Origin: Rhodocyclaceae bacterium UBA2271 | GTDB lineage: Bacteria > Pseudomonadota > Gammaproteobacteria > Burkholderiales > Rhodocyclaceae | Direction of reading: 5' to 3' | Length of the DNA: 64,000 nt | Assembly: GCA_002347405.1 (NCBI GenBank) | Contig: DDXB01000047.1 | Coordinates: forward strand, 39,371 to 103,370 | Part shown: positions 55,442 through 63,625 of the stretch, in pieces | How positions within the stretch are numbered: position 1 is the first letter of the stretch | Layout of the letters: each line of letters opens with the position of its first letter | Notes under the pieces: generated by a model | Database searches by the model: none | Seen by the model: the letters and a program-made list of their open reading frames with translations, nothing else | What the model was told of the DNA's origin: nothing | Translations under genes and position numbers: made by a program

Positions 55442-57271
55442 ATGAATGCCCCTGCCGCTTCCGCCGCCACAAAAAACGCAGCCGAACACCGGCTGACCCT
55501 GCCCGAGATCGTCGATGCGTTGATTGAAGCGGGCAAGGTGCCACGTGCCGAGGCCGAGATATTCCGCCAGGAGCGCCGCTACTACCGTGGTGATCGCCAC
55601 CCGCTGAGCGTCGTAGCCGAGCAGCGCTGGAAATCGCTGGAGCCGCCGCACCGTGCGCTCGACCTGGACATGCTGACCGAGTGGCTGGCCGCCTGGAGTC
55701 AGCTGGATTACTACCATATTGATCCGCTCAAGGTGAATCTGACGGCGGTCACCGACGTGATGAGCAGCGCGTATGCGACGCGCTTCCGCATCCTGCCGCT
55801 GGAAGTGCGTGCCGAGGAAGTGGTGATCGCCACCGCCGAACCATTTCTGCGCAGCTGGGTGAATGAGCTCAAGCCGATCCTGAAGAAGGACATCCGGCTG
55901 GTCATCGCCAACCCGGATGACATCGCCCGCTATCAGGTCGAGTTCTACACCATGGCGAAGTCGGTGAAGGGCGCCATGAAACGTGGCGACGTCGCCCGCA
56001 CCGGTATTTCCAATTTCGAACAACTGGTCGAACTCGGCAAGGGCAAGGCCTCCATCGACGCCAACGACCAGCATGTCGTGATGATCGTCGATTGGCTGTG
56101 GCAATACGCTTTCGAGCAGCGCGCCTCGGACATTCACATTGAGCCGCGCCGCGACATGGGTGTGGTGCGCTTCCGCATCGATGGTGTGCTGCATCAGGTC
56201 TACCAGATCCCCATGCCGGTGCTGAATGCGATGACCAGTCGCATCAAGATTCTTGGTCGCATGGACGTCGTCGAAAAGCGTCGCCCACAGGACGGGCGCA
56301 TCAAGACGCGCGCTCCCGACGGCCAGGAAATCGAGTTGCGGCTGTCGACCCTGCCCACCGCTTTTGGCGAGAAGCTGGTGATGCGCATCTTCGACCCGGA
56401 AGTGCTGGTGCGCGATTTTGCCGACCTGGGTTTTTCCAGCGAGGATGCCGCACACTGGCAGAGCATGACCAGCCAGCCCAACGGCATCATCCTGGTCACC
56501 GGCCCGACCGGATCGGGCAAGACCACCACGCTCTACACGACGCTCAAGCAACTGGCGACACCGGAAGTGAACGTCTGCACGCTGGAGGATCCGATCGAGA
56601 TGGTCGAGTCGTCCTTCAATCAGGTTCAGGTGCAACCGGAACTCGGCATGGATTTCGCCGCCGGCATTCGCGCCCTGATGCGCCAGGATCCCGACATCAT
56701 CATGGTCGGCGAGATTCGCGACGCCGAGACCGCCGACATGGCGATCCAGGCGGCGCTGACGGGCCATCTGGTGCTATCCACCCTGCATACCAACGACGCC
56801 CCGACGGCGATCACCCGCCTGCTCGACCTGGGCGTGCCGCCCTACCTGCTGCAATCCACCGTACTCGGCGTGATGGCGCAGCGCCTGGTGCGCACCCTCT
56901 GTCCCCACTGCAAGGCAGCCGGCGCCGATGGCGGGCAACGCGCCGAGGATGCGGCGCTCTGGCAGGGCCTGGTGTCACCATGGAAATCAAAAAAGCCGGC
57001 ACAGCTCTACCATCCGGTCGGTTGCCTCGAATGCCGCATGACCGGCTATCAGGGCCGGTTGGGGTTGTATGAAATCATGCCGCTGAGCGTCGAATTGAAG
57101 TCGCTGATCTCGGCGCATACCGACCTGGCGCAGTTCCGTGAACGCGCCATCAAGGCCGGCATGCAACCTTTGCGTATCTCCGGTGCACGCAAGGTCGCCG
57201 CCGGACTGACGACCATCGAGGAAGTGTTGAAAGTGGCACCGCCGCTGCAGGATATGGTTCGCCCGCAGTGA
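55442..57271 (+). CDS. GspE/PulE family secretion ATPase
   Basis: A 609-residue type II secretion/type IV pilus assembly ATPase. An N1/N2-type N-terminal domain (~20-200) precedes the RecA core: Walker A GPTGSGKTTT, Asp box VCTLEDPIEMVE, Walker B DPDIIMVGEIRDAETA, His box LSTLHTNDAPTAI. The C-terminal tetracysteine zinc site is CPHC...CLEC. No other gsp or pil genes are near; only a TPR lipoprotein follows. Orphan genes of this type may power a distant type II or MSHA-like system. Confidence 0.88.
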   Translation: MNAPAASAATKNAAEHRLTLPEIVDALIEAGKVPRAEAEIFRQERRYYRGDRHPLSVVAEQRWKSLEPPHRALDLDMLTEWLAAWSQLDYYHIDPLKVNLTAVTDVMSSAYATRFRILPLEVRAEEVVIATAEPFLRSWVNELKPILKKDIRLVIANPDDIARYQVEFYTMAKSVKGAMKRGDVARTGISNFEQLVELGKGKASIDANDQHVVMIVDWLWQYAFEQRASDIHIEPRRDMGVVRFRIDGVLHQVYQIPMPVLNAMTSRIKILGRMDVVEKRRPQDGRIKTRAPDGQEIELRLSTLPTAFGEKLVMRIFDPEVLVRDFADLGFSSEDAAHWQSMTSQPNGIILVTGPTGSGKTTTLYTTLKQLATPEVNVCTLEDPIEMVESSFNQVQVQPELGMDFAAGIRALMRQDPDIIMVGEIRDAETADMAIQAALTGHLVLSTLHTNDAPTAITRLLDLGVPPYLLQSTVLGVMAQRLVRTLCPHCKAAGADGGQRAEDAALWQGLVSPWKSKKPAQLYHPVGCLECRMTGYQGRLGLYEIMPLSVELKSLISAHTDLAQFRERAIKAGMQPLRISGARKVAAGLTTIEEVLKVAPPLQDMVRPQ

Positions 57272-57284
57272 ACCAATCAGAATC

Positions 57285-58067
57285 GTGAGGAACTCAATAT
57301 CGACCGTGAAACGTGCCTGGCTTGCCCTGCTGATGGTTGTTGCCGTAACGCTGGCCGGTTGTGCCGGCCTGGGTCTGCAGAATGAGATCGACAGACTGAT
57401 GGAGCAGGGGCAGCAGCTTTACGAAGAGAAGAAGTACGACGCGGCCATCGACAAGTTTGGCACGGTCGTCACCAAGGACCCGCAGCACTGGCAGGCCTAC
57501 CTCTGGGTGGCGCGGGCCTTTATTGCCAAGGGCTTCTGGTCGGATGCGATCGACAATGGCAAGAAGGCGCTTGCGCTGGCACCGAATAAAACGGAAGTGA
57601 TTCCGGTGTTTGCCGAGGCCCTGTTCGGTGGCGGTTCGGCTGCGCTGAAAAATGGCCGTTATGCAGAATCGGTTGGTCATTTTGTTGAATATCTCAAGCT
57701 CGAGCCAGGCAATGCGCGCGCTTGGCTGAATATCGGCATGGCCTATCTTGGCCAGCGGCAGTTCCGCGAGGCGCTCGGCGCCCTGTCGCAGGGACTCGCC
57801 AGCGGCGGTGGCGCCGAACGTTCCGAGTTGGTCCGCGGTTTGCTGGACGGCGGGCTGCAGGCATTTTCCAGCGGGGAATACCGTTCGGCGATCGACCTGC
57901 TCAAGGAATTTCTGCGCTATGACGAGAAAAATATCACGGCCTATCTGAATCTCGCCAAGTCCTACTGGGCCTCCGGTGAACTGGCGAATGCCTTCGATGC
58001 CTACGGCAACGTCCTCAAGCTCGATCCGCGTCAGGAAGAAGCCTTACGTTTCCTGCTGCGCCGCTGA
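57285..58067 (+). CDS. TPR-repeat lipoprotein
   Basis: A 260-residue exported lipoprotein. The signal ALLMVVAVTLAGC carries a lipobox with Cys at about residue 26; tetratricopeptide repeats follow (~35-255, e.g. QQLYEEKKYDAAIDKFGTV, NARAWLNIGMAYLGQRQFREAL). A GTG at 57306 (VKRAWLALL) is an alternative start. It follows the GspE-type ATPase by 13 nt, so it may be a pilotin-like or assembly partner of the same secretion apparatus; that is inference. Confidence 0.8.
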   Translation: MRNSISTVKRAWLALLMVVAVTLAGCAGLGLQNEIDRLMEQGQQLYEEKKYDAAIDKFGTVVTKDPQHWQAYLWVARAFIAKGFWSDAIDNGKKALALAPNKTEVIPVFAEALFGGGSAALKNGRYAESVGHFVEYLKLEPGNARAWLNIGMAYLGQRQFREALGALSQGLASGGGAERSELVRGLLDGGLQAFSSGEYRSAIDLLKEFLRYDEKNITAYLNLAKSYWASGELANAFDAYGNVLKLDPRQEEALRFLLRR

Positions 58068-58086
58068 TTTATCCTGAAAATAACAG

Positions 58087-58220
58087 TCAACCACGGAGGA
58101 CACGGAGATCACGGAGCAAAAACAAGTCGTTACGGAAGCAATGGACGTCAGCCGTTGGGTGCCCCCGCATTTTGTCCGTTTGCGCCCTTCCTCCGTGTTC
58201 TCCGTGTTCTCCGTGGTGTG
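58087..58220 (-). repeat. Repeat D, CACGGAG MITE-like element, copy 2
   Basis: Inverse-oriented relative of the element at 4825-4957, with the same CACGGAG/CTCCGTG ends and conserved interior. It is followed by a degenerate repeat C (58246-58270). Both elements mark operon ends. Confidence 0.8.
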
Positions 58221-58303
58221 ATTTGAGGTTTTAGGGCTGACTTTACTGGATTCCGACATGCGCCGGAATGGCGGCATAGGCAGCGATCAGTAGTTCCGCA
58301 AGA

Positions 58304-58726
58304 TTATCTTTTGCGAATGCATTCCAGATAAGCGGCGCCATCCAGCGGCTGCCGGTCGCGCTGGGCGCGCCACAGCGTTTCGCCGAGGCATTCGAGGACA
58401 TCGTGCAGCGCGGCATGCTCGTCGCCGTGTTGCGAGCGCCGACTTTCAAAAGCGGCGCGGATGCCTGGCGGCTGGTCGATGGAAAGCTGTTCTGCAATGG
58501 CGAGGTGCAGCGACAGGTGCAGGAAGGGGTTGGTGGCGCCGTCTTCCGGCGTCCAGTCCTTGCCTAGCGCGTCCTCGCCGGCTTCGAGCAGCGCGTGATA
58601 TTCCGGGTGCAGCGCGACGATATCGGCAGCAATTATTTCAAGTTGCGTTGCCGGCAGCGCTTCACGGCGCTTCTGCCAGGCATCGATCAGAAAGCGGCGC
58701 GCCTGGTCACGGCTGGGGTTGAACAT
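58304..58726 (-). CDS. DUF1841 family protein
   Basis: A 140-residue small cytosolic protein. FNPSRDQARRFLIDAW at the start, LHPEYHALLEAGEDALGKDW and TNPFLHLSLHLAIAEQLSID are DUF1841 landmarks. Function unknown. The start at 58726, overlapping the nth stop by 20 nt, gives the conserved N-terminus. Residues ~94-101 (FESRRSQH) match a degenerate repeat A. Confidence 0.85.
   Translation of the reverse strand: MFNPSRDQARRFLIDAWQKRREALPATQLEIIAADIVALHPEYHALLEAGEDALGKDWTPEDGATNPFLHLSLHLAIAEQLSIDQPPGIRAAFESRRSQHGDEHAALHDVLECLGETLWRAQRDRQPLDGAAYLECIRKR
58423..58446 (-). repeat. Degenerate repeat A inside the DUF1841 gene
   Basis: The reverse complement begins AAAGTCGGCGCTCGCAACAC, about 20 of 24 bases matching consensus. 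Confidence 0.5.
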
Positions 58727-59354
58727 CGTTTTTCTCCTTCCAGGCGCATAAATCGCGGATGACGCAGCGCCAGCACTCCGGCTTCCTGGCCTTGCAGACA
58801 TAGCGTCCGTGCAAGATCAGCCAGTGGTGGGCATGCAGCCGATATACGGCAGGGACGGCCTTGATCAGCTTCTTCTCGACGGCGACGACATCCTTGCCGG
58901 GGGCGAGTCCGAGGCGGTTGGCCAGCCGGAAAATATGGGTGTCGACGGCGATCACCGGTTCGTGGAACACGGTATTGAGGATGACGTTCGCCGTCTTGCG
59001 GCCAACGCCGGGCAGGGCTTCGAGCGCGGCGCGGTCGTGTGGCACCGTGCCGTCGTGCAGTTCGATCAACTGGCGTGCCGTCGCAACGACGTTTTTTGCC
59101 TTCGTCTTGTACAGTCCGATGGTCTTGATGGCATCGGCAAGTTTTGTCTCGCCGAGTTCAACCATGGCCTGTGCTGTGGGTGCAACGCGGAACAAGTTGT
59201 GCGTGGCGAGGTTGACGCTCCTGTCGGTCGCCTGCGCCGACAGGATGACGGCGACCAGCAACTGGAACGGCGAGGTGTATTCGAGTTCGGTTGTGGGGGC
59301 TGGATCGATTGCCGCGAGACGGCGGAATAACTCGGTGCGCTCAGCAAGCTTCAT
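58707..59354 (-). CDS. nth: Endonuclease III
   Basis: A 215-residue DNA glycosylase/AP lyase for oxidised pyrimidines. The helix-hairpin-helix LPGVGRKTANVILN carries the catalytic Lys, the Asp is in AVDTHIFR, and the C-terminal iron-sulfur loop C-X6-C-X2-C-X5-C (VCKARKPECWRCVIRDLC) is intact. It lies downstream of rnfE, the same order as rsx-nth in E. coli. Confidence 0.95.
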   Translation of the reverse strand: MKLAERTELFRRLAAIDPAPTTELEYTSPFQLLVAVILSAQATDRSVNLATHNLFRVAPTAQAMVELGETKLADAIKTIGLYKTKAKNVVATARQLIELHDGTVPHDRAALEALPGVGRKTANVILNTVFHEPVIAVDTHIFRLANRLGLAPGKDVVAVEKKLIKAVPAVYRLHAHHWLILHGRYVCKARKPECWRCVIRDLCAWKEKNDVQPQP

Positions 59355-60034
59355 GCGCTGGCTTCATGTATCGGTTGGTGCCGCAGCAAGCGGGCCTTGG
59401 CGCGCTCGTTGGCCCGGTGATCCAGCCAGTTGCGGCCGGCGATCATCAGGCCCAGCACGAAAAAGGCGCCGGGCGGGAGCAGCATGATAATGAAGCCGGG
59501 ATAGTCAGCGGGCAGGATCTGCCAATGCGACGCGCCGGGGATGATCATCTCGATGCCGGAAAACAGCGTGCCCTGGCCGGCGAACTCGCGGATTCCGCCC
59601 AGCAGGGCAATCACCCAGACGAAGCCGACCCCCATGATCACGCCGTCGAAGGCGGACAGGCCGACCGGGTTTTTCGCGGCAAAAGCTTCGACGCGCGCCA
59701 ACACGATGCAGTTGGTGACGATCAGCGGAATGAAGATGCCCAGTACCAGATACAGGTCGTGGAGGAAGGCGTTGAAGGCCAGGTCGACCATGGTGACCAG
59801 TGCCGCGATGATGAGGATGAATACCGGAATGCGAATCTCATACGGGATCAGGCCGCGCAGTGCCGAGACGGCAAAACTGGCGAGGCCCATGACGAGGACG
59901 GTAGCCAGCCCGAGACTGACCGCATTGACCAGGGTGGTGCTGATGGCCAGCAGCGGACAGAGGCCGAGCAATTGCGCGAGGATGGCGTTCTGCTTCCACA
60001 AGCCGTTGTGTGTGATGTCGCGATAGACGGTCAT
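59351..60034 (-). CDS. rnfE: Electron transport complex subunit RnfE
   Basis: A 227-residue membrane protein with about six helices: LWKQNAILAQLLGLCPLLAI, FVWVIALLGGIREFAGQG and FIIMLLPPGAFFVLG. The start at 60034 gives the family N-terminus; a longer frame overlaps rnfG. Part of the Rnf complex that couples ferredoxin:NAD electron transfer to ion movement. It overlaps nth by 4 nt. Confidence 0.93.
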   Translation of the reverse strand: MTVYRDITHNGLWKQNAILAQLLGLCPLLAISTTLVNAVSLGLATVLVMGLASFAVSALRGLIPYEIRIPVFILIIAALVTMVDLAFNAFLHDLYLVLGIFIPLIVTNCIVLARVEAFAAKNPVGLSAFDGVIMGVGFVWVIALLGGIREFAGQGTLFSGIEMIIPGASHWQILPADYPGFIIMLLPPGAFFVLGLMIAGRNWLDHRANERAKARLLRHQPIHEASA

Positions 60035-60747
60035 GGCGTGTTTTCCTTGTAGGTGGCATCGCTGGGCAGGGCATAGAGTACCGCAGCGCGGTCGACTGCC
60101 CAGCCGAGGGCGCGACCGGTGGCCCGCGTGACGGCTCGGGCGGAAATGGTGGCGCCGGCGCGCTGGTCGAAGGCGCCGCCATCCTTCTTGACACGCCATT
60201 GTTCGCGCGGCGTGTCACCGAAATGGCGCCCGTTGAACTGCGTGATCCAGGGCTGTGCCTTGTCGCGGTCTTTCTTCGGGTCGACATAATCGCCGAGTCC
60301 GGGGGTTTCCTTGTGCTGCGTGACGCGCACGGCGCTGAGGCGGCCATCCGCCTGTACGGCGACGATCAGTCCGATGCGTCCGGAATAACCGTCCGGCGCC
60401 GCTGCTTCCAGCACCAGAGCGACCGGCTGGCCGGCGCGCCGGGCGCGGTAGAGGCGGGTCGGGGCATCGAGGCCGAGTGCGGCGATTGGTGGCAGCTCGA
60501 TGGCATCGGCGAGCAAGTCGTTATCGTAGGAATCTTCCGGCAGCACCTCGGCGATCAGGCGACGCTTGGCATCCAGCATGGTGGCCTCGATGATCGGCCG
60601 GGTAAGCTGATAGACCTGTGCCATCAGCGCCGTGAACGCCAGGGTGAACACCAGCAGGATCATCGCCGTGCGCAGCGAAATGCGCACGGCGCCGGGTTCC
60701 GCTGGCGGCGGCGGGGCAGGGGGCGCGGAAAGGTTTTGATCGCTCAT
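60031..60747 (-). CDS. rnfG: Electron transport complex subunit RnfG
   Basis: A 238-residue single-helix periplasmic FMN protein. The membrane segment TAMILLVFTLAFTALMAQVY follows a Pro-rich start; the FMN attachment motif is in AFDQRAGATISARAV (Thr). The C-terminal domain holds HKETPGLGDYVDPKK. The first ATG of the frame that is not inside rnfD (60747) was used. It overlaps rnfE and rnfD by 4 nt each. Confidence 0.92.
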   Translation of the reverse strand: MSDQNLSAPPAPPPPAEPGAVRISLRTAMILLVFTLAFTALMAQVYQLTRPIIEATMLDAKRRLIAEVLPEDSYDNDLLADAIELPPIAALGLDAPTRLYRARRAGQPVALVLEAAAPDGYSGRIGLIVAVQADGRLSAVRVTQHKETPGLGDYVDPKKDRDKAQPWITQFNGRHFGDTPREQWRVKKDGGAFDQRAGATISARAVTRATGRALGWAVDRAAVLYALPSDATYKENTP

Positions 60748-61811
60748 GGCTTGTCTTTGCCGTCGGGAGACACCGGACGGGTATCGGCGCCCCGGGGACT
60801 TTTGTGGCCGAAGACCCTGGGCTGGGTGTTCATGTCGATCAGCGGCACCACCAGGTTCATCAGCAGGATGCCAAAGGCAATGCCGTCCGGATAGGCGCCG
60901 AAATAGCGGATGACCAGCGTCAGCAGCGCCGCGCCGGCAGCGAAAATCAGCTTGCCGAGCGGGGTGGTCGAGCCGGAAACCGGATCGGTGGCGATAAAGA
61001 AGGCCCCCAGCATCGCGCCGCCGGTCAACAGGTGGAAGTGGGCACTGGCGAACTGTTCCGGATTGAAGAGATTGAACACGGCGGCGATGATTGCCAGCGT
61101 GGCGATGAAGGCGACCGGAATATGCCAGGTGATGATGCGCTGCTGGATCAGCCACAGGCCGCCCAGCAGATAGCCCGCCGCCACCCATTCCCAGCCGCGG
61201 CCGCCGAGCAGGCCGAAGGCTGGATGGTTGGCGGCGATGCTGGCGATGGTGGCCTGTTGCTCGGGGTTGTGCAGCACGGCGCGCAGCGCGTCTAGCGGTG
61301 TGGCCATGACCATGGCGTCGACCTGGCGTTCCAGGCCGAGCAGGCTGCCAAAAATCGCGTTGAACTGGGCGGTGAAGTTGCCGGCCTCGACCTGTGGCCA
61401 CTGCGACATGAGTTGCGGGAAGGCGACGATCATGGTGCAAAACGCCACCATCGCCGGATTGAACGGGTTCTGCCCGAGGCCCCCGTAAAGATGCTTGGCA
61501 ACGACAATGGCCGTCAGTACGCCGCAGACCGTCAGCCACCATGGCGCAATGGGCGGGAAGGCGAGGGCGACCAGCCAGGCGGTGACGAGCGCGCTGCCGT
61601 CGGTGAGGAACAGCAGCACCGGCTTGTTGCGCAGTTTGAGCAGCAGTGCCTCGGCTGCCAGCGCAGTAACCGAGGCGAGCGCGAGTTGCAGCAGAATGGC
61701 GGCACCAAAAAACCAGGCGTAGGCGACGATGCCGGGCAGCAGGGCCACCAGCACCTTGAACATGACGCGCTGGACGCTGGCGGGTTGCAGGATATGCGGC
61801 GAGTTAGCCAT
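60744..61811 (-). CDS. rnfD: Electron transport complex subunit RnfD
   Basis: A 355-residue membrane protein of the NqrB/RnfD family with about ten helices. The FMN-binding region MATPLDALRAV and GGRGWEWVAAGYLLGG and the conserved FIATDPVSGSTTPLGKLIF are present. It overlaps rnfC by one nucleotide. Confidence 0.93.
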   Translation of the reverse strand: MANSPHILQPASVQRVMFKVLVALLPGIVAYAWFFGAAILLQLALASVTALAAEALLLKLRNKPVLLFLTDGSALVTAWLVALAFPPIAPWWLTVCGVLTAIVVAKHLYGGLGQNPFNPAMVAFCTMIVAFPQLMSQWPQVEAGNFTAQFNAIFGSLLGLERQVDAMVMATPLDALRAVLHNPEQQATIASIAANHPAFGLLGGRGWEWVAAGYLLGGLWLIQQRIITWHIPVAFIATLAIIAAVFNLFNPEQFASAHFHLLTGGAMLGAFFIATDPVSGSTTPLGKLIFAAGAALLTLVIRYFGAYPDGIAFGILLMNLVVPLIDMNTQPRVFGHKSPRGADTRPVSPDGKDKP

Positions 61812-63625
61812 CAGCTTGCGTCCTTCGATGCATCGATCACGGCGCGCCGGGCCTCGGCCTCGGCCACCTGGGCCTGTTGATCGGGCGTCAGTTCAGCGGT
61901 GTTCTTCGGCGCAATGGCCGCTCTTTTTGCGGCGGCACGCGCCTGTGCGGCGGCGATCAGCGCCAGTTTGTCACTGACTGGTGCGGCAGCCGTCTCCGTT
62001 TTACCCGGCTCACCGGCTGGCGCCGTCTCCGACTTGTTCGGCTCACCGGCTGGCGCCGTCTTCGACTTGCCCGGCTCACCGGCTGGCGCCGTCTCCGACT
62101 TACCCGGCTCACCGGCTGGCGCCGTCTCCGACTTACCCGGCTCACCGGCTGGCGCCGTCTCGCCAGCGCCGACTTTCTCAGCCGCTTCCCGCGCCAGCTT
62201 GGCCTTGGTTTCCGCGGCCTTGGCGGCGAGGCGGGCGGCTTTTTCGGTCTTCTCGCGCTCTTCGCGGAATTGGCGGAATTCGTAGCGTTCGCGCGCCAGG
62301 TCGGCGGCGGCTTTTTCCCGTTCGCGCGCACGGATTTCCGACTTGGCGAAACGATAGTAATCGACCAGCGGAATATGCGACGGGCAGACATAGGCGCAGC
62401 AGCCGCATTCGATGCAGTCGAACAGGTGGTATTCCTGTGTCTTGCCGAAGTTCTTCGCGCGGGCATACCAGTAAAGTTCGTGCGGCTGCAGTCGCACCGG
62501 GCAGGCCAGCGTGCAGGCGCCGCAGCGGATGCAGGGCATTTCCGGTGGTGGCGGCGGGAACAGCGCCGGGCTCATCGCCAGCAGGCAGTTGCTCGCCTTG
62601 ACCAGCGGCACGCTGGTGTCGTGCAGCTTGAAACCCATCATCGGCCCGCCCATCACCACGCGGTCGGTGTCGGGTCGAGGGTCGCCGAGGGCCAGCAAAA
62701 AGTCGATCGGCGTGCCGATCAACACCTCATGGTTGCCCGGCCGGGCGAAATTGCCGGCGAGCGTGACAATGCGCGAAATCAGCGGTTCGCCATTCAGCAG
62801 TGCGCGTGCGGTGGCGTAGGCGGTGCCGACGTTGAAGCATTGCACGCCAAAATCCGGGCCGAGCTTGCCGTAGGGAATCTCGATCCCGGTGAGGACGCGG
62901 ATCAACTGTTTTTCGCCGCCCGCCGGATAGAGCGTGGGTACGGCGATGACCTGCATGTCGCAGATGTCGCTTGCGCCGATGGCGGCACGCATGGCCGCGA
63001 TTGCGGCCGGCTTGTTGTCCTCGACACCGAACAGGATGCGCTTTGCTCCCGTCAGGCGTCCAATGATGCAGGCACCGGCGACAACTTCATCCGCGCGCTC
63101 GCGCATCAGGCGGTCGTCGCAGGTGATCCAGGGCTCGCATTCCGCACCGTTGATGACGAGCGTTTCGATCGTGGAGCGCGCCTTCACGTGGCTGGGGAAT
63201 GCCGCGCCACCGAGGCCGACGATGCCGGCATCGCGGATGCGTGCCTTGACGAGTTCCGGATCGCTGTTGAAGGGGTCCAGCGGAGAGCATTCAGTCCAGC
63301 GCTCATCGCCATCCGGTTCGATTACGGCGCAAGGCGCGGCCAGTCCGGAAGGATGCGGCAGCATGCGTGATTCGACCGCCCGTACGATACCGGAGGTCGG
63401 CGCATGCACGGTGGAACCGAAGGCGCCTTCGGCCGCGCCGATTTGCTGGCCCTTGAGCACCTTTTCCCCGGCCATCACCTGAATCGTCGCCGCTCCGGTG
63501 GCGCTTTGGCGAAACGGCACCACCAGCAATTCCGGCAAGGGCGTGATCGCGATCGCTGCCGCTGCCGACGCATCCTTGTGTGAGACGGGCTTGACGCCAC
63601 CCGGAAAGCGGAACTGTTCAAACAT
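61811..63625 (-). CDS. rnfC: Electron transport complex subunit RnfC with repeat-expanded tail
   Basis: A 604-residue subunit carrying the NADH/FMN domain (~1-360: FRFPGGVKPVSHKDA, GLGGAAFPSHVKAR, INGAECEPWITCDDRL) and two 4Fe-4S sites (CIRCGACTLACPVRL and CIECGCCAYVCPSHIP). A long charged helix (~430-480) leads to an Ala/Gly/Glu/Pro tail. Residues ~484-545 are a tandem run of an 11-residue unit (AGEPGKSETAP) starting with KVGAGETAP from repeat A. Long Ala/Lys-rich tails are usual in RnfC, but this expansion is distinctive. The start at 63625 gives MFEQF, the family N-terminus. Confidence 0.94.
   Translation of the reverse strand: MFEQFRFPGGVKPVSHKDASAAAAIAITPLPELLVVPFRQSATGAATIQVMAGEKVLKGQQIGAAEGAFGSTVHAPTSGIVRAVESRMLPHPSGLAAPCAVIEPDGDERWTECSPLDPFNSDPELVKARIRDAGIVGLGGAAFPSHVKARSTIETLVINGAECEPWITCDDRLMRERADEVVAGACIIGRLTGAKRILFGVEDNKPAAIAAMRAAIGASDICDMQVIAVPTLYPAGGEKQLIRVLTGIEIPYGKLGPDFGVQCFNVGTAYATARALLNGEPLISRIVTLAGNFARPGNHEVLIGTPIDFLLALGDPRPDTDRVVMGGPMMGFKLHDTSVPLVKASNCLLAMSPALFPPPPPEMPCIRCGACTLACPVRLQPHELYWYARAKNFGKTQEYHLFDCIECGCCAYVCPSHIPLVDYYRFAKSEIRAREREKAAADLARERYEFRQFREEREKTEKAARLAAKAAETKAKLAREAAEKVGAGETAPAGEPGKSETAPAGEPGKSETAPAGEPGKSKTAPAGEPNKSETAPAGEPGKTETAAAPVSDKLALIAAAQARAAAKRAAIAPKNTAELTPDQQAQVAEAEARRAVIDASKDAS
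62007..62160 (-). repeat. 33-bp tandem repeat array in rnfC (about 4.7 units)
   Basis: Units start at 62007, 62040, 62073, 62106 and 62139, each beginning GGCTCACCGGCTGGCGCCGT. Units differ at a few bases (TTGTTC, TTGCCC, TTACCC). It encodes an 11-residue repeat and is likely to change length by slippage. Confidence 0.92.
62153..62176 (-). repeat. Repeat A copy next to the rnfC tandem array
   Basis: The reverse complement begins AAAGTCGGCGCTGGCGAGAC, one change from consensus. It encodes KVGAGETA and borders the array, whose unit shares CGGCGCC with it. Confidence 0.85.

Noticed and set aside
58044..58277. Small proteins with TENTENTEE or SVISVSSVV runs (also at 4731-5116)
   Set aside because: They are translations of the CACGGAG element on either strand, not genes.
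62007..62160. Possible CRISPR array
   Set aside because: Units are directly adjacent 33-bp tandem copies without spacers and are in frame within rnfC.
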